A DNA stretch of 64,000 nt from Prostheceraeus crozeri (taxonomy: Eukaryota > Platyhelminthes > Polycladida > Euryleptidae), in NCBI GenBank assembly GCA_907163375.1, contig CAJQUW010014388.1, positions 412,167 through 476,166 on the forward strand, read 5' to 3'. Every line of letters begins with the position of its first letter. The first letter of the stretch is position 1. Below the pieces are notes generated by a model. The model had not been told where the DNA came from, did no database searches, and was given only the letters and a program-made list of their open reading frames with translations. Positions 1-9,302 of the stretch are shown here, one piece after another. The translations under genes and the position numbers were made by a program.

Positions 1-2
1 AA

Positions 3-3000
3 CAATATAAAGAACAATATGATAAAGAATATATTTATCAGCTACAAATATTAAATCAAAATTATTATCAAAATACATTTAATCTTACAAAAGAAATTAA
101 TGAAACACATGAAATATATAAAGATGAATTTGTAAAATTAGAACAGTCAAAACAACCAGCACAAGCGAATATATTATATTATCAGGGTCATTTTATATTG
201 TGTAAAGATGTTTCTATATTTACAAAAACTTCAGATAATAAAAATTTTCCTTGTCTTCAATGTATGACAAGTTTTAGAACTTTAGAAGAAATGAATAGAC
301 ATTTGGAGAATTGTCAACAAAACGAAGCAGTTCAAAATACTTTTCCTAAAGATGATTATTTAGAATATAATAAATGGTATTTTAAAAATAAAGTACCCTT
401 TACTATTTATTGTGATTTTGAAGCATATAATGTTAATATGACACAAAATCGAACGGAAAGTTCCAGGGCTTCACCCGATTCTGAAAATGATAATTCTGAT
501 AATGGTACGGGCCAAGCCCTAGAACCTTCGGTTTTTAATTATGAAAAAAGTTCAACTGAACAAAGTAAAGAAAAATATTTATTTGAACAAAAACCATTAT
601 GTTGGGGAATGTACATTCATTCGAATTATCCTGAATTATTTAAATCAGAATATTTACAATACTATGGTGAAGACAGTTCAGAAATAATTACAAAGAAAGT
701 AGAAGAATTACAAGGACGTTTTTCACAATTGCTTGAAACAAATAAACCAATGATACCATTAACGGATGAAGAAAGAAAAGAATTTTATGATGAAATAAAT
801 TGTTATTACTGTGGAAAAGGTTTTACAAATAAATATAAAACTGGCAGAGGTAGATATATTGATAAAGTAAAAGATCATGATCATCTAAATGGATTATATA
901 GAGGTGCAGCACATAATTCTTGTAATCTTAATGCTAACAAATTTAAATATAACTTTGTTCCTTTATATTTCTATAATGGTTCTAAATATGATTTCCATCT
1001 AGTAATGAAAGATTTATTTTCATCTGAAAAATTACAACAACAAAAAATAAATGTACTATGTAAACAAGAAGAAGAATATTTTTCAATGCAATTAGGTTGT
1101 ATTAGAATTTTAGATGCATTTAGATTTTTTACTCCTTATTCATTAGATGTTATGGGAAAAACTTTGAAACCTGAACAATGTAAAATATTAAATAAATATA
1201 ATTTAAAACCTTTAAAAGGAATATTTCCGTATGAGTACATAACTGGAGATTTTAATTCTGTGAATAAAATTATGGAAGAAGAACAACTTCCTCCAATAAA
1301 TAAATTTAAATCAACATTAAAACAATCACAATTATCAGACGAAGACTATGCAGAAGCTGAAAAGAATTGGAGAGAGTTAAATTGTAAAACAATGTATGAT
1401 TATACAATGAAATATCTACAGATAGATGTATTAATACTAGCTGATCTTTTCGAAAACTTTCGTGACATGTGTTTAGAATATTACGGAATAGATCCATGTT
1501 ATTGTTATTCTACACCAGGTTTAACATGGTTAGCAGGATTAAAACATACAAATGTTAAACTTAAACATTATAAAGAAAATACATATGATAAATTATTATT
1601 TTTTGAATCTGGAATTAGAGGTGGAGTTTCATCAGTTTTAGGTAATAGATATGTTAAATGTTATAATAAGAAAGTAAATCCACAAGAATATGGAATAATG
1701 AAACCTTTATCTCCAGAAGAAAAAGAAAAAATATTAGAAATTTTTCGAACGAAACGAGAAGGAGTAGAACGTGAAAATGCAATTGATGAATTCATGAGAG
1801 AAAACTATTTGTTATATTATGATTTTAATAGCTTATATTCTTCTTGCATGATACAAGAATTACCAACAGGTGAAATGACATGGTGTAATAATCTTGTTTA
1901 TCAAAGAACATATGATGGTGAAAATAATTTTGGTTATGTATATGAAGTTGATTTAGTATATCCTGATTATATAAAAGACGCATCAAAATATTATCCTTTC
2001 TGTCCAGAAAACAAAATTCCCAATATAGAAGATTTTTCAGATTATCAAAAATCTATAATTCCGAAAAAATACAGACCAACAAAAAAACTTATGTTAACAC
2101 AAGGTAATAAAGGAAAGTATGTTGTTGAAGGAAGAATGCTAGATTGGTATTTAAATCATGGCATGATTCTCACCAAAATACATCGAAAACTAGAGTATAG
2201 AAAATCTAAATGGTTAAAAAATTATATAGAGTTCAATATTGAAAAACGCAAAATATCTAAAAGAAATAAAGATGATTTTGGAAACGTTTTCTTCAAATTA
2301 ATGAATAATGCATTTTATGGTAAGACTTTAGAAAATGTACGTAATAGACAAAATATTGAAATAGTTTATGATAGAGATAGATTTCAAAATTTAACAAGGA
2401 AACCTACATATAAAAGAACTACTAGATTCAGTGATGAACTTTGTGCTGTTCATCTAAGAAGAAGCATTGTAAAACATGATAAGTTTAATTTCATTGGTTT
2501 CACTATATTAGAATTAGCTAAACTATTTATGTATAGTTTTATATATGATTATTTAGCACCTGCTTATGGCAAAAACTATAAATTACACTTCACAGATACC
2601 GATTCTATTTTCTTAGAATTAACAGTACCATATGGTTCTTCACTAGATAAAGAAATTAATAAAATAAAAGATATTATTCATCCTTCTGATTTATGTAAAG
2701 TAAAAGATGAATTAGAAGGAAATGAAGATTTCATAACAGAAGCTATATTTTTAAAATCTAAATGTTACTGTTATGATACAACTAAAAATATTAAAACACA
2801 TAAAACATTAAAAGGAATTTCAAAGGCATCAGTGGCTAATCAAATAACATTTCAAGATTATAAAAATGCATTATTTAATAATGAAATAAAAACAGCATGC
2901 AATTATAGACTTAATTCAAAGAAACATAAAATGTATTTAAAAGAAGAACATAAATTAGCATTAGATCCATTTGATGATAAAAGAAAAATTTTACCTGATG

Positions 3001-3023
3001 GAATAACTACTGAACCTTTTTAA
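3..3023 (+). CDS. Protein-primed DNA polymerase B (Polinton), 5'-partial
   Basis: Replicative polymerase of the Polinton, family B, expected to use a terminal protein as primer. The frame is open from the window edge, so the start is missing. In order it shows a coiled-coil stretch, a C2H2-like finger (CLQCMTSF...HLENC), the exonuclease motif DFEA, an HNH-like zinc region (CYYCGKGF, then DHDHLNGLYRGAAHNSC), Exo II (NGSKYDFH), Exo III (YLQIDVLILADLF), polymerase motif A (YDFNSLYS), motif B (KLMNNAFYGK) and motif C (DTDS, near nt 2600). It is followed by the accessory protein on the same strand. The protein matches its relative in copy 2 almost throughout. The polymerase assignment is firm; the HNH role is inferred. 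Confidence 0.95.
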   Translation, partial: QYKEQYDKEYIYQLQILNQNYYQNTFNLTKEINETHEIYKDEFVKLEQSKQPAQANILYYQGHFILCKDVSIFTKTSDNKNFPCLQCMTSFRTLEEMNRHLENCQQNEAVQNTFPKDDYLEYNKWYFKNKVPFTIYCDFEAYNVNMTQNRTESSRASPDSENDNSDNGTGQALEPSVFNYEKSSTEQSKEKYLFEQKPLCWGMYIHSNYPELFKSEYLQYYGEDSSEIITKKVEELQGRFSQLLETNKPMIPLTDEERKEFYDEINCYYCGKGFTNKYKTGRGRYIDKVKDHDHLNGLYRGAAHNSCNLNANKFKYNFVPLYFYNGSKYDFHLVMKDLFSSEKLQQQKINVLCKQEEEYFSMQLGCIRILDAFRFFTPYSLDVMGKTLKPEQCKILNKYNLKPLKGIFPYEYITGDFNSVNKIMEEEQLPPINKFKSTLKQSQLSDEDYAEAEKNWRELNCKTMYDYTMKYLQIDVLILADLFENFRDMCLEYYGIDPCYCYSTPGLTWLAGLKHTNVKLKHYKENTYDKLLFFESGIRGGVSSVLGNRYVKCYNKKVNPQEYGIMKPLSPEEKEKILEIFRTKREGVERENAIDEFMRENYLLYYDFNSLYSSCMIQELPTGEMTWCNNLVYQRTYDGENNFGYVYEVDLVYPDYIKDASKYYPFCPENKIPNIEDFSDYQKSIIPKKYRPTKKLMLTQGNKGKYVVEGRMLDWYLNHGMILTKIHRKLEYRKSKWLKNYIEFNIEKRKISKRNKDDFGNVFFKLMNNAFYGKTLENVRNRQNIEIVYDRDRFQNLTRKPTYKRTTRFSDELCAVHLRRSIVKHDKFNFIGFTILELAKLFMYSFIYDYLAPAYGKNYKLHFTDTDSIFLELTVPYGSSLDKEINKIKDIIHPSDLCKVKDELEGNEDFITEAIFLKSKCYCYDTTKNIKTHKTLKGISKASVANQITFQDYKNALFNNEIKTACNYRLNSKKHKMYLKEEHKLALDPFDDKRKILPDGITTEPF
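450..535. repeat. GC-rich mini-palindromes inside the polB frame
   Basis: Small GC-rich inverted repeats lie within the AT-rich polymerase reading frame, in a linker after the first exonuclease motif. They are GGGC-CAA-GCCC at 509-519, AACC-TTC-GGTT at 523-533, and a degenerate relative near 466-476. The reading frame is kept. The related linker of copy 2 carries other members of the same family, so this is an insertion-tolerant spot. Confidence 0.7.
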
Positions 3024-3059
3024 TTTTCTAATTTCCATTTTCTAAATTTAACAGTATAA

Positions 3060-3190
3060 CAATATAACAATATAAAATATTATAAAAATAAAATATTATA
3101 AAAATAAAATATTATAAAATAAAATATTATAAAAATAAAATATTATAAAATAAAATATTATAAAATAATAATAATAATAAAAAATTATCA
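3060..3190. repeat. AT-rich simple repeat between genes
   Basis: An imperfect tandem array of an AAAATATTATAAA-type unit of about 13-15 bp fills the gap between the polymerase stop and the next gene. It ends in an ATA/AAT run directly before the start codon at 3198. It is not present at the matching gene start in copy 2. Confidence 0.8.
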
Positions 3191-3197
3191 TATAAAA

Positions 3198-4034
3198 ATG
3201 GATAAAGTTAGAGCTGATAATTTTAAAAGAATAAAACAATTAGAAGAGTTAATAAAACAAAGAAATATTATGAAAGAAAATCATCTTCAACATAGAATGA
3301 CAAAAGCTGGTATTCAATCTGATATGTTTGATAAATTAAAAATAACTGAAGAAGTAAAAACTGATTATGAAAAAACTGTCGAACCATTTAAAATTCTTGA
3401 AAAGGAACTTAATGAAAAACGTGTTGATATAGCGGATCCTGTACTTAAAACACTATTAGATGACTATGGTTTATTAGAGGCAAACATAGATAAAAAATTA
3501 CCAAAATCTATGTTATTCGAACATTCTACTTTCCTTTTAGATAAAAAATTATTTGCAAGATTTTATCTTGGTGGTAAAGAAATATTTCCACAACCTTTAC
3601 GAGGATTAATTTTTACGCCAGATAAAAAACCTATTAGTTTAGATAGAAATTTTGTTGATCTTTTAAGAGGAGCAGATTTAAAAAATTATGCTGTAGAAGA
3701 TCTAATAAAATATAAAACTATATTAGATAGAGTTGGCACAGTAAAAACTCTTAGACGTTATAAACAATTAGAAAATTTATTATCAACGGGAGTTAAAGTA
3801 GGGAAAGGTTTATCTGAAAAACAGAAAACAAAAAAACAGAAAACAGAAACAACCATATTTTTACCAGATGATCCACAAGAATTACTAAATAGATTAAATA
3901 TTTTAATATCTGCAATAAAAGAAGGACATAATTCTAGTTTCAATGAAATTCATGCTATATTGAAAAGACTGTTAGAAAAGAAGATTCTAAATGAAGAGGA
4001 TTATAAAAGTGTATCTGAAATATGTTGTTTCTAA
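3198..4034 (+). CDS. Conserved Polinton accessory protein
   Basis: A 278-residue, highly charged protein with no catalytic motif that I recognise. The N-terminal ~90 residues look helical or coiled. The middle has a conserved block (LDRNFVDLLRGADLKNY, then DLIKYKTIL). That block resembles a domain seen in a Polinton protein encoded beside the penton-like gene. A lysine-rich linker (EKQKTKKQKTE) precedes a helical tail. The gene sits directly upstream of the penton-like gene in both copies of this window, which suggests a virion or assembly role; that is inference. The start is the first ATG after an AT-rich spacer and matches the start in copy 2. Confidence 0.7.
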   Translation: MDKVRADNFKRIKQLEELIKQRNIMKENHLQHRMTKAGIQSDMFDKLKITEEVKTDYEKTVEPFKILEKELNEKRVDIADPVLKTLLDDYGLLEANIDKKLPKSMLFEHSTFLLDKKLFARFYLGGKEIFPQPLRGLIFTPDKKPISLDRNFVDLLRGADLKNYAVEDLIKYKTILDRVGTVKTLRRYKQLENLLSTGVKVGKGLSEKQKTKKQKTETTIFLPDDPQELLNRLNILISAIKEGHNSSFNEIHAILKRLLEKKILNEEDYKSVSEICCF

Positions 4035-4140
4035 TTTTTTATAAAAAAATATTTATTTAATTTTTTAGTTTAAAAATGTGTTCAGCAGATTTAGACAAAA
4101 TTAATAAATTAATAATCATTTACAAAATTTAACAGAGATT

Positions 4141-4872
4141 TTGGGTTCATCAAAATTTAGTACGACGTTAAAAATTATAACAACTACTTCATCACACACT
4201 TGTAATTTAGAACCCATTCTACATTTAGAACAAAATAAAAATTATCAAATTGCATTGACTAGTTTCTCTACATTTAACACTATTCAAAACGTTATCAAAG
4301 ATGTGAATGATCAATTTAGATATTCTACTGATAAAGGCAAAACATGGAAAATATTAACTTTTCTTCCTGGTTCTTACGAAGTTGAAACAATATCAAATGA
4401 AATTAAGAGACATTTAGGTATACCATTTAAAGATAAGAAACAATTACATTTTGCAGTTGAACCGGCAGTTAATAAATTTTCTCTTACTTTAGACGAAAAT
4501 CATCAAGTTGATTTTAATCATGATAGATCATTGTCAAAGCTATTAGGATTTAATAAACAAACTTACAGTCAAGGTTATCATTTAGGTGAGAAGATTCCAA
4601 AAATAACTGAAATAAATTCAATTGTTGTACATTGTGACATTATTGAAGGAGGATATATAAATGGTAAATTATCAAATTTAATATTCAGTTTTCCAGCTTT
4701 TACTGTACCCATTGGTTATAGATTAAATGTAATTCCACAAACATTAATATATTTTCCTATTACAAGAAAAACTATTAACAACATTGGCATTAGAATCACT
4801 GATGAAAAAGGACAAGAAATAAATTTTGGAGGTGAAGAGATTATGATAGATCTTTTGGTACGGGAGGTATAA
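4141..4872 (+). CDS. Penton-like minor capsid protein (Polinton)
   Basis: About 243 residues, rich in beta-strand-like segments, matching the size and position expected for the Polinton minor capsid (penton) protein, a single jelly-roll that plugs capsid vertices. The opening (FSTTLKI...LHLEQNKNYQIALTSF) and later blocks (LGFNKQTYSQGYHLGE; a valine-rich strand near IVVHCDII) are shared almost unchanged with copy 2. It lies between the accessory protein and the ATPase on the same strand, forming a three-gene morphogenesis cassette. The exact start is unclear; a start shortly upstream near 4077 is possible. The role is inferred from gene order and family resemblance, with no search run. Confidence 0.72.
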   Translation: MGSSKFSTTLKIITTTSSHTCNLEPILHLEQNKNYQIALTSFSTFNTIQNVIKDVNDQFRYSTDKGKTWKILTFLPGSYEVETISNEIKRHLGIPFKDKKQLHFAVEPAVNKFSLTLDENHQVDFNHDRSLSKLLGFNKQTYSQGYHLGEKIPKITEINSIVVHCDIIEGGYINGKLSNLIFSFPAFTVPIGYRLNVIPQTLIYFPITRKTINNIGIRITDEKGQEINFGGEEIMIDLLVREV

Positions 4873-5117
4873 ACTTTTACGCTACAATAGAGAAGTTTAA
4901 TTTTTTGTATCATTTTCATTATTAATCTTATTAATCTTATTAATCTTATTATTAGAAACAAAAAATAAACTTAAATTAAAATTTTATTTTTATTTTTTTG
5001 TTTCTAAAAACACTAATTCAATAATGGATGAATTTATTACTTTAAAAATGAATGAAATGACTTTAAATAAAAAAAAAACTTAAATTTAATCATCATCCAA
5101 ATTTATCTAATAAAGTT

Positions 5118-5813
5118 TTGTCAGTTATTTGTGGAAGATCAGGATGTGGAAAAACATATCTATTATTCAAAATTTTAACGACTCCAAATTTTTTGGATTA
5201 TAACAATCTTATAATTTATACAACAACGGCAGAACAACCCGTCTATCAATTTTTAAAATATGGATTTGAAAATAATCTTACAAGAACAGCAATTGCTTCT
5301 CTATTCGAAGAATACGAAAAATCTGAATATGAAGAAGAAATAAATTTGTGGTGTGAAGAAGCAGCAAAAAATAAACAATTAGTTGAATCCAATAAAAATA
5401 AGCATATAAAAATACAATTAATAGATGATAGTGGTAATATGCAAGATCCTAGTAAACTAGATAAAACAATGAAACATTGTGTAATTTTTGATGATTGTGT
5501 TAATGACAGAAATCAGTCAGTTCAAAGAAATTATTTCACAAGAGGTAGACATAATAACTGTAGTGTATTTTATTTGACACAAAGTATGTATTCATTAGAT
5601 GGAAGTGTTATTAGAAAGAATGCAAATATATTTATACTATTTGAAATAAATGCAAGAAACTTAAGTGATTTGTTAAGAGATTTATGTATAAGAGATAAAG
5701 ATGAATTTAAACAATCGTGTAATAATGCTTGGTCAAAAGATTATGGATTTATCACAATTAATATTGATAAAAAAATTCATGAAAGAGTTATCGAACAATT
5801 GTTTACCGAGTAA
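5118..5813 (+). CDS. FtsK/HerA-type genome-packaging ATPase
   Basis: A P-loop ATPase that pumps DNA into the capsid in Polintons, adenovirus-like and pox-like (A32) viruses. The Walker A motif GRSGCGKT is at residues ~6-13, Walker B is in HCVIFDDCVND (~115-125), and a following YLTQSMYS block (~153) fits the sensor region. The protein continues with a charged C-terminal tail. The nucleotide sequence of copy 2 runs parallel with few differences, and there the open frame begins about 25 residues earlier (MSEVLPLNKKK...). It follows the penton-like gene after ~245 bp of AT-rich spacer. Confidence 0.9.
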   Translation: MSVICGRSGCGKTYLLFKILTTPNFLDYNNLIIYTTTAEQPVYQFLKYGFENNLTRTAIASLFEEYEKSEYEEEINLWCEEAAKNKQLVESNKNKHIKIQLIDDSGNMQDPSKLDKTMKHCVIFDDCVNDRNQSVQRNYFTRGRHNNCSVFYLTQSMYSLDGSVIRKNANIFILFEINARNLSDLLRDLCIRDKDEFKQSCNNAWSKDYGFITINIDKKIHERVIEQLFTE

Positions 5814-6016
5814 TAAAAATATACAAATATAATGTTTTAATATTTTATTTTTTATTATCAGCTTTAATTTTGTCTATTTTTTTTAAAATATAATATTTGA
5901 ATTTTGTGGTAACATTGGTATACAGCAAAAACATTTTACTGAACAAATTATTTTTTTATTGCTTTGTTGTTTGACATCTTTTCGTTTAAAATTTTCTCGT
6001 TTAAAATTTTCTCGTA
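5814..6016. other. Junction spacer, edge of an inverted gene cassette
   Basis: Non-coding AT-rich DNA between two convergent genes. From about 5888 onward this spacer is the reverse complement of the stretch that precedes the accessory gene in copy 2 (38881-38960). The break in colinearity between the two copies therefore falls near 5885-5890. Confidence 0.75.
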
Positions 6017-6652
6017 TTAAGTTTTGTTTAATAAAGTTTTGTCTAATAAAGTTTTTAGCTCTTCTAAAAAAATTTTATCATCACTAAAAGTTTTACCATC
6101 ACTAGAAATTTTACCATCCTTTTTATTTTTATCATCAACTTTTTCTGTCTGTGATTGAAATGATATTTGATTTACTTCATTAGCTATTTGATCAAATTTT
6201 TCAATCTCATCTAACGTAATAACATTATCATCACATACTCTTTGAAAGTAGTAATGTAGTTTATCATATACTTCTTTAATATGTAAATGCTTAGTTTTTA
6301 ATGATTTTCGTTTCTTAGTTATTAAAGATTTTTCTAACATTGTAGCAAGTGAAGTTGCAAAAACACCCGTACCTGTTAAAGCTGTAGCAACTACTGGAAT
6401 TACTAAAACACCTGAAGATATAACAATTGTTAAAGCACCTAAACTTATTGTTAAGAATATGCCAATTCCTTGTGTTACATTCTTAACTTTAGACCATCTC
6501 TTTCTTAACTTTTTATAATGCTCTAATCTTAATACTAATTGAGATTCCTTATCTTTCATATAACGTACTCTATCTTTGTGTTTTGCAATATCCATTTCAT
6601 ATGATAATGAAGGATATATTCTTGCGGTTTCATCCACTTTTGTTTCTTCCAT
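6017..6652 (-). CDS. Polinton membrane protein, two hydrophobic segments
   Basis: A 211-residue protein that I cannot name. A charged N-terminal third (start MEETKVDE) leads into two adjoining hydrophobic stretches around residues 60-110 (GIFLTISLGALTIVI, then VIPVVATALTGTGVF), consistent with a membrane hairpin. A helical, lysine-rich, acidic tail follows, with low-complexity DGK/SDGK repeats. A near-identical relative lies next to the TIR in copy 2 (38131-38908), and a scrap of it lies at 53405-53515. Its place beside the TIR, pointing inward, is conserved. Membrane insertion is inferred from hydrophobicity only. Confidence 0.75.
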   Translation of the reverse strand: MEETKVDETARIYPSLSYEMDIAKHKDRVRYMKDKESQLVLRLEHYKKLRKRWSKVKNVTQGIGIFLTISLGALTIVISSGVLVIPVVATALTGTGVFATSLATMLEKSLITKKRKSLKTKHLHIKEVYDKLHYYFQRVCDDNVITLDEIEKFDQIANEVNQISFQSQTEKVDDKNKKDGKISSDGKTFSDDKIFLEELKTLLDKTLLNKT

Positions 6653-6671
6653 TTTTAAAGAAATATTTTTA

Positions 6672-6708
6672 ACGGCAAAGCCCTGGAAGACATCTCCGAT
6701 GTCCCGCT
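6672..6708. repeat. GC-rich mini-palindrome pair at TIR border
   Basis: GGC-AAA-GCC (6674-6682) and GACATC-TCC-GATGTC (6689-6703) form two perfect hairpins with 3-base centres. The right end of copy 2 runs straight from AAATATTTTTA into AGTCACATG at this spot, so the ~37 bp here behave as a clean insertion. Confidence 0.8.
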
Positions 6709-7266
6709 AGTCACATGATATATTTTAAAAACCTGAAAGATGGATAAAATTCATGAATTTGAAATTCTCAACTTTTATGATTTTTTTCGGTGTCCTAGAA
6801 CGGTCATGATTTTGGCGGGGGTGAAAAATGACATAATCACAAATTTGAGATTCTTAACTTTTATGATTTTCGGTGTCCTAGAACGGTCATGATTTTGGCG
6901 GGGGTGAAAAATGTCATAATCACAAATTTGAGATTTTGAAAAATTTGAAAAACTGGGTATTTTTAAAAACGCCCAAATCGGAGCGAAGCTCCTCTGGCTT
7001 TAGCCGATTTATGAATTTAGGTCTTCATAACCTGAAAAAGGGTTCAAATACATGAATCGGCTTAAGCCAGAGGAGCTTCGCTCCGATTTATGTCGTTTTT
7101 AAAAGTACCATTTTTCAAAAAATGGTACTTTTTTGAATGGACTAAATTCATGAATTTAGGTCTTAAAAACCTGAAAAAGGGACTAAATTCATAAATTTAT
7201 GTCGTTTTTAAAAGTACTAATTTTTTTGATTTTATGGTGTCCTGGAACGGTCTTTTGTCCATTACT
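6709..7266. repeat. Right terminal inverted repeat of Polinton copy 1
   Basis: About 560 bp matching the right TIR of copy 2 (53516-54089) and the reverse complement of its left TIR (33143-33650). It consists of reiterated short modules, such as GGTGTCCTGGAACGGTC, AACCTGAAAAAGGG and ATTCATGAATTTA, arranged semi-periodically. The outermost bases are AGTAATGGAC read inward. Confidence 0.92.
6978..7090. repeat. Two oppositely oriented GC-rich hairpin inserts in the TIR
   Basis: A ~31 bp unit made of GGAGC-GAA-GCTCC (6980-6992) plus GGC-TTTA-GCC (6996-7005) occurs once, and again in reverse orientation at 7059-7084. Copy 2 TIRs have plain AT-rich sequence at both places, so these are insertions. 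Confidence 0.8.
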
Positions 7267-8200
7267 TATATGGTCTTTGCGGAAAGGCATCAGCATGAGC
7301 TGGAAACTCATCTAGTATGCCTGTAACTGCATTACAGATTTATTCATTGCCGATGGTGTTGTGGTTTCGCCGACGATGATTGAACACAGCGTGGAACTTA
7401 TCTCTTGGAATAACCGGTACTGGTATTTGCGGATTCCTTCCAATAAGCTCTTGTCGGTGGGCTCAAGCTAAACTTGAGCGTGATGACTTGGTGAGAATGC
7501 TCGAAGGTGCAGTTCAGCAACATCCAGAGACAGGAATCACCATTAACAGTACGCAGCTTGTAGGCTAGGTTATTTTTAGTTAAGGTGTTGCGCCATCTCT
7601 TCTATTAAGAATTATCTCCAGACAAAACATGAAATAGACCTATGTACGAATGTCGGTGACGACATAAAATCAGATGAAGAGTGTGATGCTTTTATTATGT
7701 GACTTCCTTTATCATAATATAGACCGTACTGGCGACCGTGCAATAGCATTAAGCATTCTAGTGACGTTCGATAACTATTTCTTCGGTTATTTAGCTCATA
7801 GATGATATATCGTCGTTGTCGCGACAATATCTCGTATGTAATTTCAAGGTTATTGGTTAATGTCAAATTACACAATTTTCAAGAAGGAGCAGAAAACTAT
7901 AAGTCGATTACGATACTTGGAACCAAATGTAGATTTTGATACTTGGATCGAAAATGGGAACCATCTTAGCTTATGGCTTTTAACAATCTTCTACTATCGA
8001 CAAGATGTTTTCAAATACAAATTGAAAATTTGTCCAATTGAAATTGAATATTGTCGCGAAAACGGCGATATGCACTGCACCTAGTCATTCATTTCTAACT
8101 TTCTTGATATCAAAGGTGCGGTGTTTATTAAATAGTTGACCACTCAGCTGCGACGCTTATTAGAGGGCGGCGTTTATTAGAGGAAATACGGTGCTTACAT
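7267..8200. other. No gene recognised
   Basis: Host-side flank of Polinton copy 1. A 62-codon open frame at 7380-7568 (+) and an 87-codon frame at 7612-7875 (-) show no recognisable motif or clear splice sites. Near 8110-8195 there is a short reiterated motif of the GCGTTTATTAGAGG type. Confidence 0.5.
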
Positions 8201-8408
8201 ACTTTCTTGTATGGAATGATTAGAGGCGTCAAAATTCCGGATGTCAGGAAATTAAGGTTTTATTTTTGCGAGCGCTTTCAATCAGCTTCAATCAGATCGA
8301 AAGCGCTCGCAAAAATAAAACCTTAATTTCCTAACATCCGGAATTTTGACGCCTCTAATCATTCTATTCAATGGCACGTCAATTGTTTAAAGATGCACTT
8401 TCTTGTAT
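8201..8408. repeat. Long hairpin element flanked by 12-bp direct repeats
   Basis: Arms at 8214-8279 and 8299-8364 are 66 bp reverse complements with one mismatch seen, separated by a 19 bp loop. The direct repeat ACTTTCTTGTAT occurs at 8201-8212 and again at 8397-8408, bracketing the hairpin. This fits a small foldback element with a duplicated target. Twelve bp is long for a common DNA-transposon duplication, so the family is open. Confidence 0.75.
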
Positions 8409-9126
8409 AAGGGAAATGCCAAGATTAAAGCAGTCCATAATCTACACCGACGTCAATCAAATGCAACGAACCTCAATAACCCTTCTGTAGGTGTTACTCC
8501 TTAGGTGAGTTAATTGATTTGGCTGCGAAGTCTAAGTACTTGGACCCTAAGTTTATCGCCTCAATAGTTACTGGTAGATTACTATGTGAGGTCACCGGCA
8601 ATATTTGAAGCTACAGGTTTTTGTAGACATGCCGAATGTGATTCATCATTTGGCCTGCTAGATAAACTTGTGACTGTTTTTTGAATTTAAAAAACTGAAT
8701 GGTTTGGTAAAAAGAAGTGAGTGACTGGTTCTGGAAAATCATCAATCGTCACTCAATAACGATATAGTCTAGTAATGTGAAATCACATGTTTTCGTTGGC
8801 CATATGAATAATTTTGTACAGATTCTTCACAATAATCACACGCATTTTAATATTTGCTGTAGGACTATACTTTACCCTTATTGTTCACAAATATGTAAAA
8901 GTAGTCGGTGCACCGAACTTTTCCCTAAATTACCGGTAATTTATAACTCAAAAAGCCCAGACACTCGAAATTGAGTATTGAATGATTGAGTTCAATAAAT
9001 TGCTCGCACATGCTGGTAGATAATTGTACATTCCATGAATAAATCAAAAGACATTAATCGTTCGAAAATATGTATTCTGAAATCTGAGATTCTGATTGTC
9101 ATGTTACAACAAATAAATGATATGTA
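8409..9126. other. No gene recognised; 3' flank of VHL
   Basis: Downstream of the VHL stop codon on its strand. It probably contains the 3' untranslated region. No conserved frame was seen. Confidence 0.4.
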
Positions 9127-9302
9127 TCACCGAAGTTCCTGAACACCCCTTTCCTTCGTATAAGCTGATGTCCATCTAATCGTTGACGTGTTCAGCAATA
9201 GGTCAAGAATGGATACAGGAAGTTGCCCCTGTAAATCATTAAGAGATGATCTCTGAGTCAGCTCCTTCACCCTCCGAGCACACAAGTAGAATAGCGGTGC
9301 AA
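9127..9302 (-). CDS. VHL: VHL tumour suppressor homologue, last exon (alpha domain)
   Basis: This terminal exon was found by reading the minus strand below the VHL beta-domain exon. A polypyrimidine tract and CAG (9305-9303) precede it. Entering in phase 1 gives V, then APLFYLCARRVKELTQ, and the frame stops with TGA at 9129-9127 after 57 further residues. PLFYLCARRV fits the elongin BC-box pattern [APST]-L-x3-C-x3-[AILV] exactly, and LPVSILDLLL fits a CUL2-box. These contacts link VHL to elongin C and cullin 2 in the ubiquitin ligase. The intron position and phase match the human exon 2/3 junction (ITLP|V). The exon is too short and Met-free to stand out as an open frame. Confidence 0.88.

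Larger units (their letters stand above)
1..7266. mobile_element. Polinton/Maverick copy 1, right part
   Basis: This is the right-hand part of a virus-like Polinton; its left end lies outside the window. Visible parts in order are DNA polymerase B (+), a conserved accessory protein (+), a penton-like protein (+), the packaging ATPase (+), a membrane protein (-) and a TIR ending at 7266 in GTCCATTACT. The same terminus (GCCCATTACT) closes copy 2 at 54089. The capsid and integrase half is not in view. The visible genes look nearly whole, and shared genes differ from copy 2 by only a few per cent of bases by eye, so the insertion looks fairly young. The DNA is far richer in A+T than the host flank. 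Confidence 0.93.
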
